DNA of 49,403 nucleotides from an uncultured Christensenella sp. (GTDB lineage Bacteria; Bacillota; Clostridia; Christensenellales; UBA3700): NCBI GenBank assembly GCA_910584035.1, contig CAJTZR010000003.1, positions 1 through 49,403 of the forward strand. Direction: 5' to 3'. The notes under the pieces were generated by a model that saw nothing but the letters and a program-made list of their open reading frames with translations, ran no database searches and was not told the origin of the DNA. Below are positions 25,805-34,731 of this stretch, one piece after another; the stretch's first letter is position 1, and each line of letters begins with the position of its first letter. Made by a program: the position numbers and the translations under genes.

Positions 25805-25947
25805 GCATTTTATATATGTTTTTTACATTTTTTTTACTTTTTTATTCATTTTAACGCATAATTTATATAATTTTGTGCATTTTTCTTAAATATTAAAACT
25901 TTTTATTTAAAAAGCAATTTTCTAAACCATACTTTAATACAAAAATC

Positions 25948-26304
25948 TCAATTTATCCAAAAGGCGTCTTTTATATGCTCTATTTCCGTTCCACTAACAG
26001 CAATAAAATCAAATCTAGCATTGATTCCATATAATTTTTTTGATGCGATGTACATTTTTGCTGCGTAAATAATGTTATCTATTTTATCTTTTGTCATACT
26101 TTCCAATGGATTGCCAAAAGAAAAATTGTTTCTTGTTTTTACTTCAACAAATACTAACGTATCACCATCTTTTGCGATAATATCAAGCTCAGCTTTACGC
26201 ATATATACATTTCTATCCAATATTTTATAACCTTTATCTAACAAATATTGCTCGGCTAAGCTTTCACCTTTATTACCAATGTTTTTTGTATTAATTCCAA
26301 ACAT
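25948..26304 (-). CDS. yraN: YraN/UPF0102 family nuclease-like protein
   Basis: 118 residues. NIGNKGESLAEQYLLDKGYKI and the restriction-endonuclease-fold core RKAELDIIAKDGDTLVFVEVKTR (conserved E, D, ExK) define UPF0102. No proven function; often beside rnhB and dprA/comM. It starts 8 nt after rnhB and ends the long translation operon. No clear terminator is seen after it. Confidence 0.93.
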   Translation of the reverse strand: MFGINTKNIGNKGESLAEQYLLDKGYKILDRNVYMRKAELDIIAKDGDTLVFVEVKTRNNFSFGNPLESMTKDKIDNIIYAAKMYIASKKLYGINARFDFIAVSGTEIEHIKDAFWIN

Positions 26305-26312
26305 AATTTACC

Positions 26313-26924
26313 TTAAATAAATTTTTTAATAAAGCTACGTCTATGTATTTTACAAGGTCCATATTCTTTAATAGCAGCAATGTGAGCAGCAGTTCCATAA
26401 CCTTTATGTTTATCAAAAAAGTATTGCGGATATTCCTTTGAATAATAAACCATTAAATTATCCCTAAACACTTTTGCAATAATACTTGCAGCACCAATGC
26501 TATAACTTAAAAAATCACCTTTTACAATATTTACTACTGGAATATCAGTATCCAAAGTTAGTGCATCAACCAAAGCAACATCTGGTTTAACAGATAACCC
26601 TTCTAAAGCTTTTTTCATACATAATTTAGTTGCTTCTAAAATGTTAATTTCATCAATAATATTAGGCTCAATTTGAGTTATATTATAGCTTATAGCTTTT
26701 TCTTTTATTAGTTCACTAAGTACATTGCGTTTTTTCTCGCTAACTTTCTTGCTGTCATCTATCCCCTCAAGCAAATCATCAAGTGGCATAATAACTGCAG
26801 CACATACAACTGGTCCAGCTAAAGGACCTCTACCGACTTCATCAACACCTGCAATGTATTTTGCACCTTTAGCACAACACTCTAATTCATACTTTAATTT
26901 ATCTTGTAAACTTAGTTTTTCCAT
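26313..26924 (-). CDS. rnhB: Ribonuclease HII
   Basis: 203 residues from ATG 26924, chosen because AAAGGTGAG lies just upstream; an ATG 15 nt earlier is in frame. It removes RNA or ribonucleotides from RNA:DNA hybrids. Catalytic GVDEVGRGPLAGPV (Asp-Glu), VDALTLD (Asp) and SIGAASIIAKVFRD are all present. Here rnhB follows rbgA, as in B. subtilis. Confidence 0.96.
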   Translation of the reverse strand: MEKLSLQDKLKYELECCAKGAKYIAGVDEVGRGPLAGPVVCAAVIMPLDDLLEGIDDSKKVSEKKRNVLSELIKEKAISYNITQIEPNIIDEINILEATKLCMKKALEGLSVKPDVALVDALTLDTDIPVVNIVKGDFLSYSIGAASIIAKVFRDNLMVYYSKEYPQYFFDKHKGYGTAAHIAAIKEYGPCKIHRRSFIKKFI

Positions 26925-27095
26925 ACTCACCTTTAACATTTTATTACAATGTAATTTAAAATTTTTCTTTGGTACTTTTAATATAATATATTTTATACTT
27001 TCTTTATCAAAAATTAGTTAGTTAAATAATTATCTTAAGATAATGGCAATTTAAATTCTTTTAAAGCTAAAATAAATTTATTTTTTACGTAAACC

Positions 27096-27950
27096 TTAAT
27101 TACAGCTATTTAATTCTGCTTTTTCAAGCATTATCAAACCTAATTTGCCTTTTCTAAAATCATCAATAATGGTTGCAGATAACCTTTCAATATCAATGAC
27201 TCCACCTTTTAATAAAAAACCACGTTTTTTTGCAATAAACTCCAAACTATCGTGATTGCTTTCTGGCAATTCAGTAATTTTATATCTTGTCAAGAAATTC
27301 TGCAAATAATTTGTTCTACAAAAAGCTATTAATTCCTCCGCAAGCTCAACAATATTTAATATATCTTCATTTATACTACCAACAAAAGCCAAGTGCATTG
27401 CGTGCAGTTGATTTTCAAATGACGGCCATAAAGTTCCTGGTGTATCCAAAAGCTCAACACCTTTGGTTAACACAACCCATTGTTTGCCACGTGTAACCCC
27501 TGGTCTATCACCAGTTATAGTTCGTTTTGAGCCACAAAGACTATTTATTAAAGTAGATTTTCCGCTATTAGGTATACCAACAACCATTGCTCTAATACTT
27601 CTGTTAACACCCTTTTGCTTATATTTTTCTATCAAATTTTTATTTAATATTTTTAGTCCATCAATAACTTTAGAAGTATTGCCATTTGCACTATTACAAA
27701 TTACCACTTGCATATTATTAGCTTTAAAACATTTAAGCCATTCAGTCAAATCTTCCTTAGCAACTAAATCAGCTTTATTTAATACATATAAAATTGGTTT
27801 TCCGCCAGCAAGTTGATTAAGTTTTGGATTGAATGAAGCTGCAATACATCTGCTATCAAGCACATATATTAAACAATCTACTAATTTTACATTTTCCTCC
27901 ATCATTCTCAAGGCCTTTGTCATATGCCCAGGAAACCATTGAATAAGCAT
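27096..27950 (-). CDS. rbgA: Ribosome biogenesis GTPase RbgA (YlqF)
   Basis: 284 residues. A circularly permuted GTPase: G4 (VLNKADL) precedes G1 (GIPNSGKST) and G3 (DTPGTLWP). It starts IQWFPGHMTKALR, the RbgA signature, and is needed for late 50S assembly. The start overlaps the trmD stop by one base (TAATG), implying coupled translation. Confidence 0.97.
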   Translation of the reverse strand: MLIQWFPGHMTKALRMMEENVKLVDCLIYVLDSRCIAASFNPKLNQLAGGKPILYVLNKADLVAKEDLTEWLKCFKANNMQVVICNSANGNTSKVIDGLKILNKNLIEKYKQKGVNRSIRAMVVGIPNSGKSTLINSLCGSKRTITGDRPGVTRGKQWVVLTKGVELLDTPGTLWPSFENQLHAMHLAFVGSINEDILNIVELAEELIAFCRTNYLQNFLTRYKITELPESNHDSLEFIAKKRGFLLKGGVIDIERLSATIIDDFRKGKLGLIMLEKAELNSCN

Positions 27951-28624
27951 TATTTTTCCTCCAATAAATCTGGACGTCTTTCTTTTGTGATACGTAACTG
28001 CTCATTATAACGCCATTTGTCAACTTCTTGATGATTACCACTAAGTAAAACGTCTGGAACTAGCATACCTCTAAAATTTTGTGGTCTTGTATACTGAGGA
28101 TACTCAAGCAAACCATTAGAAAAACTTTCCTCATTTGTAGATTCACTACTTCCAAGCACACCATCTATATATCTTGCAATCGCATCAATTGCAACCATAC
28201 AAGCAAGTTCGCCACCAGTAAGAACATAGTCACCAATAGACAATTCCATATCAATTTCGCTATCAATTACTCTTTGGTCAACACCCTCATAATGTCCACA
28301 TAAAAAAAGCAAATTTTCTTCTTTAGATAATTTTTCGACCAAACTTTGTGATAACGTTTCACCTTTAGGAGACAAGAATATCCTTTTGCACAATCTATCT
28401 GGGTCAACATTATCTATTGCATCACATATCGGTTGAGGTGTCATAACCATACCGCTACCACCACCAAAAGGATAGTCGTCACATTTTTTATGTTTATCTA
28501 AGCTAAAATCACGTATATCAGTAACATTCAATTTGAACTTTTCAGCTAAAATTGCCTTACCAATTACGCTCTCATTTAAACACTCAAACATTTTAGGGAA
28601 TAATGTCAAAACCTCAATCTTCAT
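27950..28624 (-). CDS. trmD: tRNA (guanine37-N1)-methyltransferase
   Basis: 224 residues. It methylates G37 in tRNAs reading CNN codons using SAM. Trefoil-knot motifs are YPFGGGSGMVMTPQP, LFLCGHYEGVDQRV and SIGDYVLTGGELACMVAIDAI. It overlaps the rimM end by 11 nt and rbgA by 1 nt. Confidence 0.98.
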   Translation of the reverse strand: MKIEVLTLFPKMFECLNESVIGKAILAEKFKLNVTDIRDFSLDKHKKCDDYPFGGGSGMVMTPQPICDAIDNVDPDRLCKRIFLSPKGETLSQSLVEKLSKEENLLFLCGHYEGVDQRVIDSEIDMELSIGDYVLTGGELACMVAIDAIARYIDGVLGSSESTNEESFSNGLLEYPQYTRPQNFRGMLVPDVLLSGNHQEVDKWRYNEQLRITKERRPDLLEEK

Positions 28625-29123
28625 AAACTATAATTTGCTCCAAAATTTCTTTATTTAATGTAATTATCTTATTTTCAACATCAACTTTTTGCAAAACTTT
28701 TTTCAAACAAGGAAACATAAAATTCTTACAATCATTTATGCCTTGCACAACATAAACATCAGCTGCACCATATTGCAAAATATCTGTTATATTTCCTAAA
28801 ATTTTGCTATCAACCTCAATTTGACAACCAATAATATCTGAAACCAAATATCTTCCTTTTTCCAATTTTGGCATTTTTTCTCTGTCAAAAGAAACAGTTT
28901 TTCCACGTAATAATTCTGCTTGATTTCTATCGTCAACACCATCAAGTTTAAAAAATACGCCATTTACTAAACTTTTTACACTTATAACTTTATATAGCTT
29001 TTCATCCAAATATATGTCAGTAAGTCCACGTATAATCTTTTCATCAGCAGAAGTTATTCCAACTTTTACTTCGCCTTTTATCCCTTGCGGTTTTATAATT
29101 TTTCCAATTACTATTCTATCCAT
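28614..29123 (-). CDS. rimM: Ribosome maturation factor RimM
   Basis: 169 residues from ATG 29123 (an upstream in-frame TTG lies too close to the AAAGG site). The N-terminal barrel has VIGKIIKPQGIKGEVKV and the C-terminal PRC barrel has YLVSDIIGCQIEV and YGAADVYVVQG. It aids 30S maturation. The upstream sequence is copy e of the dispersed element, which supplies the RBS. Confidence 0.95.
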   Translation of the reverse strand: MDRIVIGKIIKPQGIKGEVKVGITSADEKIIRGLTDIYLDEKLYKVISVKSLVNGVFFKLDGVDDRNQAELLRGKTVSFDREKMPKLEKGRYLVSDIIGCQIEVDSKILGNITDILQYGAADVYVVQGINDCKNFMFPCLKKVLQKVDVENKIITLNKEILEQIIVYED

Positions 29124-29130
29124 TTTTATC

Positions 29131-29154
29131 AAAACCTTTCAAAAATCGATACTA
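29131..29154 (-). repeat. Dispersed element, copy e (upstream of rimM)
   Basis: Minus strand TAGTATCGATTTTTGAAAGG then TTTT, between khpA and rimM and in sense orientation. The GAAAGG part serves as the rimM RBS. Confidence 0.6.
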
Positions 29155-29182
29155 AATTAAAAATAATCTCAATTTACCAATA

Positions 29183-29206
29183 GACCCCACTTTAATTCGT
29201 GGGGTC
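29183..29206 (-). other. GC-rich intercistronic hairpin between khpA and rimM
   Basis: Perfect 8-bp stem GACCCCAC/GTGGGGTC with an 8-nt loop, without a U-tract. Possible RNA-processing or stability element; stands out against the AT-rich surroundings. Confidence 0.6.
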
Positions 29207-29215
29207 AAAGGATAA

Positions 29216-29443
29216 TTATTTTTCATTAATTTCTACATTATAACGCTTGCCTTGTTTCATACCAGATGATTTAATTATTGCTCTTATAGCTTTTGCTACT
29301 CTACCTTGTTTGCCAATAATTCTACCAATTTCACTTTTGTCAGCATTAATATTGATAACAAAATTTTCTTCGTCAACAACAATATCAACCAAATCTGGAT
29401 TATCAACAAGTCCATCAATAATTGTTCTTACTAATTCTTGCAT
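29216..29443 (-). CDS. khpA: KH-domain RNA-binding protein KhpA (YlqC)
   Basis: 75 residues, a single KH domain with the GxxG loop IIGKQGRVAKAIRAI. Partner of KhpB/Jag in Gram-positives, linked to cell elongation and RNA stability. Starts 2 nt after rpsP. Confidence 0.95.
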   Translation of the reverse strand: MQELVRTIIDGLVDNPDLVDIVVDEENFVININADKSEIGRIIGKQGRVAKAIRAIIKSSGMKQGKRYNVEINEK

Positions 29444-29445
29444 AA

Positions 29446-29691
29446 TTATTTAATAATTCCTTCTTTTTTAAGTAAATCTTTAACAGTGTCAGTACATTGT
29501 GCACCATTCTTAATCCACTTATCAGCAACCTCAGTGTCAATTTTTACTACTGCTGGCTCCTTAGTTGGGTCATAATAACCGATTGATTCGATATATTGAC
29601 CATCTCTTGCCTTTCTGCTATCCATTGCTACAATACGATAGAATGGCTTACCTTTTTTACCCATTCTTGTTAATCTTAATTTAACTGCCAT
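29446..29691 (-). CDS. rpsP: Ribosomal protein bS16
   Basis: 81 residues from ATG 29691, supported by TGGAGG 8 nt upstream; an in-frame start 15 nt earlier would overlap that RBS. The sequence AVKLRLTRMGKKGKPFYRIV and ARDGQYIESIGYYDP is standard S16. Placed between ffh and khpA as in other Bacillota. Confidence 0.98.
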   Translation of the reverse strand: MAVKLRLTRMGKKGKPFYRIVAMDSRKARDGQYIESIGYYDPTKEPAVVKIDTEVADKWIKNGAQCTDTVKDLLKKEGIIK

Positions 29692-29785
29692 AGTTAATTC
29701 CTCCAAAAATTATATATATAATTAAAATTAATTATCAAATTATTTACTAATAAAAACACAATCATTTTTAGCTATTGTAATTTTA

Positions 29786-31114
29786 TTAAAATGGCATTCT
29801 CATTCTGCCACGCATACCGCCACCTGTCATTCGTCTCATCATATCTTTAGTTTGTTCAAATTGTTTTAACAACGAATTAACATCTTGAATAGATGTTCCG
29901 CTACCATTTGCAATACGCTTACGCCTTGAACCTTTGATAATATGTGGCATTTCTCTTTCCTGCGGTGTCATTGAACGGATAATTGCTTTGATTTTATCAA
30001 TCTGTTTTTCGTCAATATCTAAATCTTGACCTTTAAGCTTACCGCTAAGTCCAGGTATCATATTTAACATATCTTTCATACTACCCATTTGATTCATACG
30101 CTCAAATTGGTCAAGATAATCATTTAAATCAAAAGACTTATCTTTGATTTTCTTTTGCAATTTAATTGCATCTTCCTCAGTGATAGCATTTTTAGCTTTT
30201 TCAATAAGTGTAAGCACATCACCCATTCCCAAAATTCTTGATGCCATTCTATCTGGGTGAAAAGCTTCTAAATCAGTCATTTTCTCGCCAATACCGCAAA
30301 ATTTAACTGGTTTGCCAGTAACAGCTTTAATTGAAAGTGCTGCACCACCTCGTGTATCGCCATCTAATTTTGTTAGTAATACACCAGTAATATCAAGTTG
30401 CTTATTAAATGTATCTGCTACATTTACTGCATCTTGACCAGTCATACTATCAACTGTGAGCAAGATTTCGTGAGGGTTATAAGCATTTTTAATTGAAAGC
30501 AACTCTTGCATTAATTCTTCATCAATATGCAATCTACCAGCTGTATCAATAATTACAACATCATTGCTATTTTTTTGAGCCTCAATAAAAGCTCCTTTTA
30601 AAATTTTAAGCGGTGCAATTTGACCTTGTTCATAAACTGGTACACCAACACTACCACCAACTACTTGCAATTGCTTAATTGCTGCTGGTCTGTAAATATC
30701 ACAAGCAACCAACAACGGCTTTTTGCCTTGCTTTTTAAGCATTAATGCTAATTTTCCGCACATTGTAGTTTTACCAGCACCTTGTAAACCACACATCATA
30801 ATAATTGTAGGTGGTTTATCACTTACTGCAAGCTTACTATGAGTTGACCCCATTAAAGCTATAAGTTCTTCATTAACAATATTAATAACTTGTTGAGCTG
30901 GTGATAAGCTACGCAAAATTTCTTCACCAACTGCTTTTTCACTAACCTTGTTAATAAATTCTTTTACAACTGTAAAGTTTACATCTGCTTCTAAAAGTGC
31001 GATACGAACTTCACGCATAGCACCTTTAACTTCAAGCTCTGTAAGTTTACCTTTATTTTTTAACTTTGAAAATATATGTCCAAGTCTATCACTTAAACTA
31101 TTAAATGTCCCCAT
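29786..31114 (-). CDS. ffh: Signal recognition particle protein Ffh
   Basis: 442 residues. N domain, then G domain with GLQGAGKTT (G1), DTAGR (G3) and TKLDGDTRGG (G4), then a methionine-rich M domain ending MRRMTGGGMRGRMRMPF, which binds 4.5S RNA and signal peptides. I take the second of two tandem ATGs (31114), 6 nt after GGAGG; the frame overlaps the ylxM end by 14 nt. Confidence 0.97.
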   Translation of the reverse strand: MGTFNSLSDRLGHIFSKLKNKGKLTELEVKGAMREVRIALLEADVNFTVVKEFINKVSEKAVGEEILRSLSPAQQVINIVNEELIALMGSTHSKLAVSDKPPTIIMMCGLQGAGKTTMCGKLALMLKKQGKKPLLVACDIYRPAAIKQLQVVGGSVGVPVYEQGQIAPLKILKGAFIEAQKNSNDVVIIDTAGRLHIDEELMQELLSIKNAYNPHEILLTVDSMTGQDAVNVADTFNKQLDITGVLLTKLDGDTRGGAALSIKAVTGKPVKFCGIGEKMTDLEAFHPDRMASRILGMGDVLTLIEKAKNAITEEDAIKLQKKIKDKSFDLNDYLDQFERMNQMGSMKDMLNMIPGLSGKLKGQDLDIDEKQIDKIKAIIRSMTPQEREMPHIIKGSRRKRIANGSGTSIQDVNSLLKQFEQTKDMMRRMTGGGMRGRMRMPF

Positions 31115-31451
31115 CATTATCCTCCACAATATCTTTTACACTACCAAGTAATTGCATTGCTAACATACTATCATTTGCTTTAACTGCGTTTTCAAGTTTT
31201 ATTAAACTTGTTGATATATCGCTAAATTTTTGAACAAGTTTTAACTTTTGTTCATACATTTCAAGCAACTGCTCCGCACGTTTAATAGTATCACGAACCG
31301 CTTGTCGACTTATATCAAATTGTTCTGCAATTTCAAACAATGATATATCATAATCGTAATACAATTTTATCATTTCACTTTGGTGTTCCGTTAGCAGACA
31401 GCCGTAAAAATCATTGTACCTACTAATGTATAGTTTTTCAGATTTTGACAC
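31101..31451 (-). CDS. ylxM: YlxM family SRP-associated HTH protein
   Basis: 116 residues starting at GTG 31451 with RBS AAGGAGG. The sequence YGCLLTEHQSEMIKLYYDYDISLFEIAEQFDISRQAVRDTIKR is the UPF0122 sigma-4-like helix-turn-helix. It is commonly coded before ffh. First gene of the ylxM-ffh-rpsP-...-yraN operon. Confidence 0.95.
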   Translation of the reverse strand: MSKSEKLYISRYNDFYGCLLTEHQSEMIKLYYDYDISLFEIAEQFDISRQAVRDTIKRAEQLLEMYEQKLKLVQKFSDISTSLIKLENAVKANDSMLAMQLLGSVKDIVEDNDGDI

Positions 31452-31474
31452 ATCTGCCTCCTTGGTAATTATCT

Positions 31475-31527
31475 GTAAAGGACTTTACCTTTACACCGAT
31501 TATATTACATTTAATAAATAAAGTCAA
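31475..31527 (-). promoter_or_regulatory. Strong sigmaA-type promoter and 5' hairpin of the ylxM-ffh operon
   Basis: TTGACT (31522-31527), exactly 17 bp, TATAAT (31499-31504). The predicted RNA starts next to a 7-bp hairpin GTAAAGG/CCTTTAC (31475-31481, 31488-31494). Confidence 0.88.
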
Positions 31528-31801
31528 GCATTTGTATTTAATTTTTGAATAAAATTTTAAATTAACAAAATTAACAAATAAAACTAGTCTTATTTCAAAT
31601 TGTTGTTCTCTTTTTAGATTTACCACAAATTAGCTATAATTATTAATTTAAAAATCGTAAATGTGATTAGAATTTATCATCAAATTTTATCACAAATAAA
31701 ACCGAATCTTTATCTTTTTTATTCGCAAATTATTTACTACAAAATTTATTTGTTTTTAGCTAAAATCATATAAAACCCTACGAAAATCGGTATTAAATGA
31801 C
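31528..31801. other. Gap between the TVP38 gene and the ylxM promoter
   Basis: No gene; AT-rich. It contains copy f of the dispersed element (31772-31795). A minus-strand open frame at 31438-31626 runs through the promoter and is not credible. Confidence 0.55.
31772..31795 (-). repeat. Dispersed 3'-end element, copy f (TVP38 gene)
   Basis: Minus strand TAATACCGATTTTCGTAGGG then TTTT, 6 nt after the stop codon of the TVP38-family gene, sense orientation. Confidence 0.6.
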
Positions 31802-32845
31802 TTATTCTTTGTAATTTATCTGATATTTTTTTGCTTTGTATTTAGGCTTAGCCCTTGTCGTTGACATTGATAAATCCCTATCCGCATCAATAATTGTATC
31901 ACTAATTAAATTTTGAATATCATTATTTAGTTTTTCTTTATCAATAGTTAAAGACAACTGATTTGAACCAAAATGTTTTGTTATTACTTTTACAAGCCAA
32001 TTTTCAAGTTTGTCACTATATTTCCATAGACAAACGAACATAGCAACTACAGCAATTCCAAAAGCTACCCAAAGCAAAATACCCCACCACTCTGTAAGCG
32101 GTATTTTTGTCATTATATCAACCATTCCTGCTTGACCAATAATTGTTAATGGTCTTGTTACAATTTGCATTATGAAAAAAGTTGTATAAGACATAGTAGT
32201 AACGCCTGCAAATATGCACAATAAATCGTCTGGGAACACTGGCAATAAAAACATCATAAACAACATCAATTTATCTCTGCCCTTAAGCATTTTTTGATAT
32301 TTGTTATATGCCTTTGGTCCTACCATCCAAATCAACAATTTAACACCAAAAACTCTCCCCAAAAAGAATGCAAACATTGAACCAGCCATCATTCCAACTA
32401 AACTACAAACAAAAACTAAAGGCAAGTTATTAAATGCAACAACACCCGCTGTAGTCGTTATAGCAGATGGAATAGGAATAAATGTAACTTGCAAAAATTG
32501 AATTAAAATATAAATCAATGGTCCCCAAATACCAGTTTTTTGCATCAAGTCAGAAATATTATCTGCATCTTTAAGCATACTCATTGCACCAGTTTTTAAT
32601 AAACTAATATAAATAGCAAAACCAACCGCAGCAAAAAACAAAGCAATCAAAGTAGTTTTAAACAATGATTCTTTTCTTTTATAAACACTTACAACGCAAA
32701 TTATAGTAACCAACACTGCTGCAATAATAAGCAATATTGGATAATAAACTGCCATTTCACCAAACAAAAATACTGATTCAACCAAAGTAGCTATACCAAA
32801 AAATACAGCTAAGAATGAAAATATCAATTTTGATTTATCGCTCAT
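31802..32845 (-). CDS. TVP38/TMEM64 (DedA-like) family membrane protein
   Basis: 347 residues with three N-terminal helices, then the VTT core (FIPIPSAITTTAGVVAFNN...MMAGSMFAFFLGRVFG...FLLPVFPDDLLC), a last helix and a charged tail of ~70 residues. Related proteins act in lipid scrambling or membrane homeostasis; the specific role is unknown. The start overlaps the rnhA stop by 4 nt (ATGA). Confidence 0.9.
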   Translation of the reverse strand: MSDKSKLIFSFLAVFFGIATLVESVFLFGEMAVYYPILLIIAAVLVTIICVVSVYKRKESLFKTTLIALFFAAVGFAIYISLLKTGAMSMLKDADNISDLMQKTGIWGPLIYILIQFLQVTFIPIPSAITTTAGVVAFNNLPLVFVCSLVGMMAGSMFAFFLGRVFGVKLLIWMVGPKAYNKYQKMLKGRDKLMLFMMFLLPVFPDDLLCIFAGVTTMSYTTFFIMQIVTRPLTIIGQAGMVDIMTKIPLTEWWGILLWVAFGIAVVAMFVCLWKYSDKLENWLVKVITKHFGSNQLSLTIDKEKLNNDIQNLISDTIIDADRDLSMSTTRAKPKYKAKKYQINYKE

Positions 32846-33288
32846 TTTTGCCCTCCTAAAATTTTATCAACCTCTGCCCTTGCAAGTTTGTCACATTCAT
32901 TATTATATTTGTTATCACTATGCCCCTTAACCTTTATAAATTGCACATCGTGATAACAAACCAAGTTATCTAGTTGTTGCCACAACTCAACATTTTTAAC
33001 AATTTTATTCTGCTTTTTCCAATCATTAGCTTTCCAATTTTCAAGCCAGCCCTCTAAAAAAGCATTTACGACATATGCAGAGTCAGAAAATAATTCTACT
33101 TTACATTTTTCTTTTAACATTGAAAGACCATTGATTACCGCAAGCAATTCCATTTGATTATTTGTAGTTGTTGCCTCTCCACCAGAGATACGCTTTTCCT
33201 TGCCGTTATACATTAGTATAGCACCCCAACCACCAGGACCAGGGTTGTAACTACACGCACCATCAGTGTAAATTTGAACTAATTTCAC
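32842..33288 (-). CDS. rnhA: Ribonuclease HI
   Basis: 148 residues. All four catalytic acids are visible: IYTDGACSYNPGPGGWGA (Asp), NNQMELLAV (Glu), FSDSAYVV (Asp) and ECDKLARAE (Asp). The basic handle region WKANDWKKQNKIVKN is present. Overlaps proC and the TVP38 gene by 4 nt each, one operon. Confidence 0.97.
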   Translation of the reverse strand: MKLVQIYTDGACSYNPGPGGWGAILMYNGKEKRISGGEATTTNNQMELLAVINGLSMLKEKCKVELFSDSAYVVNAFLEGWLENWKANDWKKQNKIVKNVELWQQLDNLVCYHDVQFIKVKGHSDNKYNNECDKLARAEVDKILGGQK

Positions 33289-34076
33289 TTGCCTAACTCC
33301 TCTGACCTATTTCTGCATTTAATCATTGCACTATCAATTATATCATATAAATTATCTTTCTTAAAGCTATCAACGGCTTGAATTGTAGTACCACCTTTTG
33401 AGCAAACTGCTTGAATAAGCTGGCTAATAGGTGTACTTTCATTTTCTACCATACCTACACTGCCAGCAAATGTTTGTAACACACAAGTTTTAGCATCTTC
33501 ATATGACATACCCATTTTGACGCCACTTTCAATCATTCCCTCAATAAACATATATACATATGCTGGACCACTACCACTAACAGCAGTAACTGCGTGGAAT
33601 AATTCCTCTTCAAGATATATTGTTTTACCTATGCTATCAAAAATGCTTTTAACAAACTTTCTCTCGTTTTGAGGGATACTATCATTTTTACGGATAGCAG
33701 TCATTCCCAATTTAAGTTTACAAGGAGTATTTGGCATAACTCTAGTTACATTTGCATTAGCAAAATATTTTTTAATGCCATCATATGTAATCCCCGCCAT
33801 AATGGATATAATGTGTTTAGCTTTACAAACTTTACCTAGTTCACTTGCAATTTCATTAAAAATTTGAGGTTTAACTGCAAGCAAAACATACTCACATTCA
33901 TTTAAAACTTTTGAGTTATCTTTATATGTAACAACGCCATTAATACCTAAATCAGCAAAAGGGTCTGTTGCAATAATTTTATCAATATCAATCAGTTTGC
34001 TATCAACTATACCATTAGCAATAGCTTTTGCCATATTACCCGCACCAATAATGCCAAGTTTGTAATTGTATTCCAT
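33285..34076 (-). CDS. proC: Pyrroline-5-carboxylate reductase
   Basis: 263 residues. Last step of proline synthesis, NADPH-dependent. The N-terminal Rossmann motif GIIGAGNMAKAI and the C-terminal dimer domain VTAVSGSGPAYVYMFIEGM and SKGGTTIQAV are diagnostic. RBS AAGGAG lies before the ATG. First gene of proC-rnhA-TVP38. Confidence 0.97.
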   Translation of the reverse strand: MEYNYKLGIIGAGNMAKAIANGIVDSKLIDIDKIIATDPFADLGINGVVTYKDNSKVLNECEYVLLAVKPQIFNEIASELGKVCKAKHIISIMAGITYDGIKKYFANANVTRVMPNTPCKLKLGMTAIRKNDSIPQNERKFVKSIFDSIGKTIYLEEELFHAVTAVSGSGPAYVYMFIEGMIESGVKMGMSYEDAKTCVLQTFAGSVGMVENESTPISQLIQAVCSKGGTTIQAVDSFKKDNLYDIIDSAMIKCRNRSEELGK

Positions 34077-34419
34077 AACAACTCCTTAATTTAAAAAACT
34101 ATCTTAATATTTTTTTGAATACATTTTTATGTTATTATTAGCATTTATAACTTAGTTAAAAATTTTCCATAAATACATAACAATAAAAATTCCATTATAT
34201 ATAGTTTAACCTTTTTTAAACCAAAAATCAACCTTTTACAAATAAAAAGTATACTTTAATTTTATTTATATATAAAAAGAAGCCAAAACATTACATTATA
34301 ATATTTAAAAGTATACTTATATTAATTCAATTAATTTATAATAAAAATTCAACTAGTACATACTTAACTAGCTGAATTAAAATTTTAAATTTAATAATTA
34401 TCTTTTTATAAAATGATAA
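34077..34419. other. Gap between the HTH gene and proC
   Basis: Contains the HTH-gene terminator and the proC promoter region. A TATAAT about 120 nt upstream of proC has a poor -35. Two AAGTATACTT palindromes about 63 bp apart (near 34247 and 34309) might be operators. No gene. Confidence 0.5.
34341..34378 (-). terminator. Intrinsic terminator of the small HTH gene
   Basis: 12-bp stem AATTCAACTAGT/ACTAGCTGAATT with one mismatch (34346-34357, 34367-34378), followed on the minus strand by TTTTTATT. Confidence 0.78.
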
Positions 34420-34623
34420 TTATTTTTCATAATATTCATCAAATAAATCATTAGGGGTACATTCTAATATCTCACATAGCAATTTTAAATTTTCAAATTT
34501 AATGCTTTGTGTTTTATTATTTATCATATTATTAAAATTTTGATAACTTAAGCCAAGTTGAATATAAAGCCAATACTTTGTTTTACCTTTTTCTTTAAGT
34601 ATATCTAAAACTCTTAACTTCAT
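34420..34623 (-). CDS. Small XRE-family transcriptional regulator
   Basis: 67 residues, just one Cro/CI helix-turn-helix: VLDILKEKGKTKYWLYIQLGLSYQNFNNMINNK...LKLLCEILECTPNDLFDEYYE. This compact form acts as a repressor in many Bacillota. RBS TAGGAG lies before the ATG. It is divergent from the lipoprotein at 34732, and two near-identical palindromes lie between them, likely its operators. Confidence 0.88.
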   Translation of the reverse strand: MKLRVLDILKEKGKTKYWLYIQLGLSYQNFNNMINNKTQSIKFENLKLLCEILECTPNDLFDEYYEK

Positions 34624-34647
34624 AAAATACTCCTATATCTAATATTC

Positions 34648-34700
34648 ACATTATATAATAAAAAAATACTTGACATATAGACTTTTACATTATATAATGT
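34648..34700. promoter_or_regulatory. Divergent promoter region with twin palindromic operators
   Basis: Plus strand: TTGACA (34670-34675), 17 bp, TATAAT (34693-34698). The -10 lies inside the perfect palindrome ACATTATATAATGT (34687-34700). A second copy ACATTATATAATA (34648-34660) lies over the likely -10 of the HTH gene. Spacing between centres is about 39-40 bp. Confidence 0.75.
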
Positions 34701-34731
34701 ATACATAAGATAATTATAGGAGGATATACTA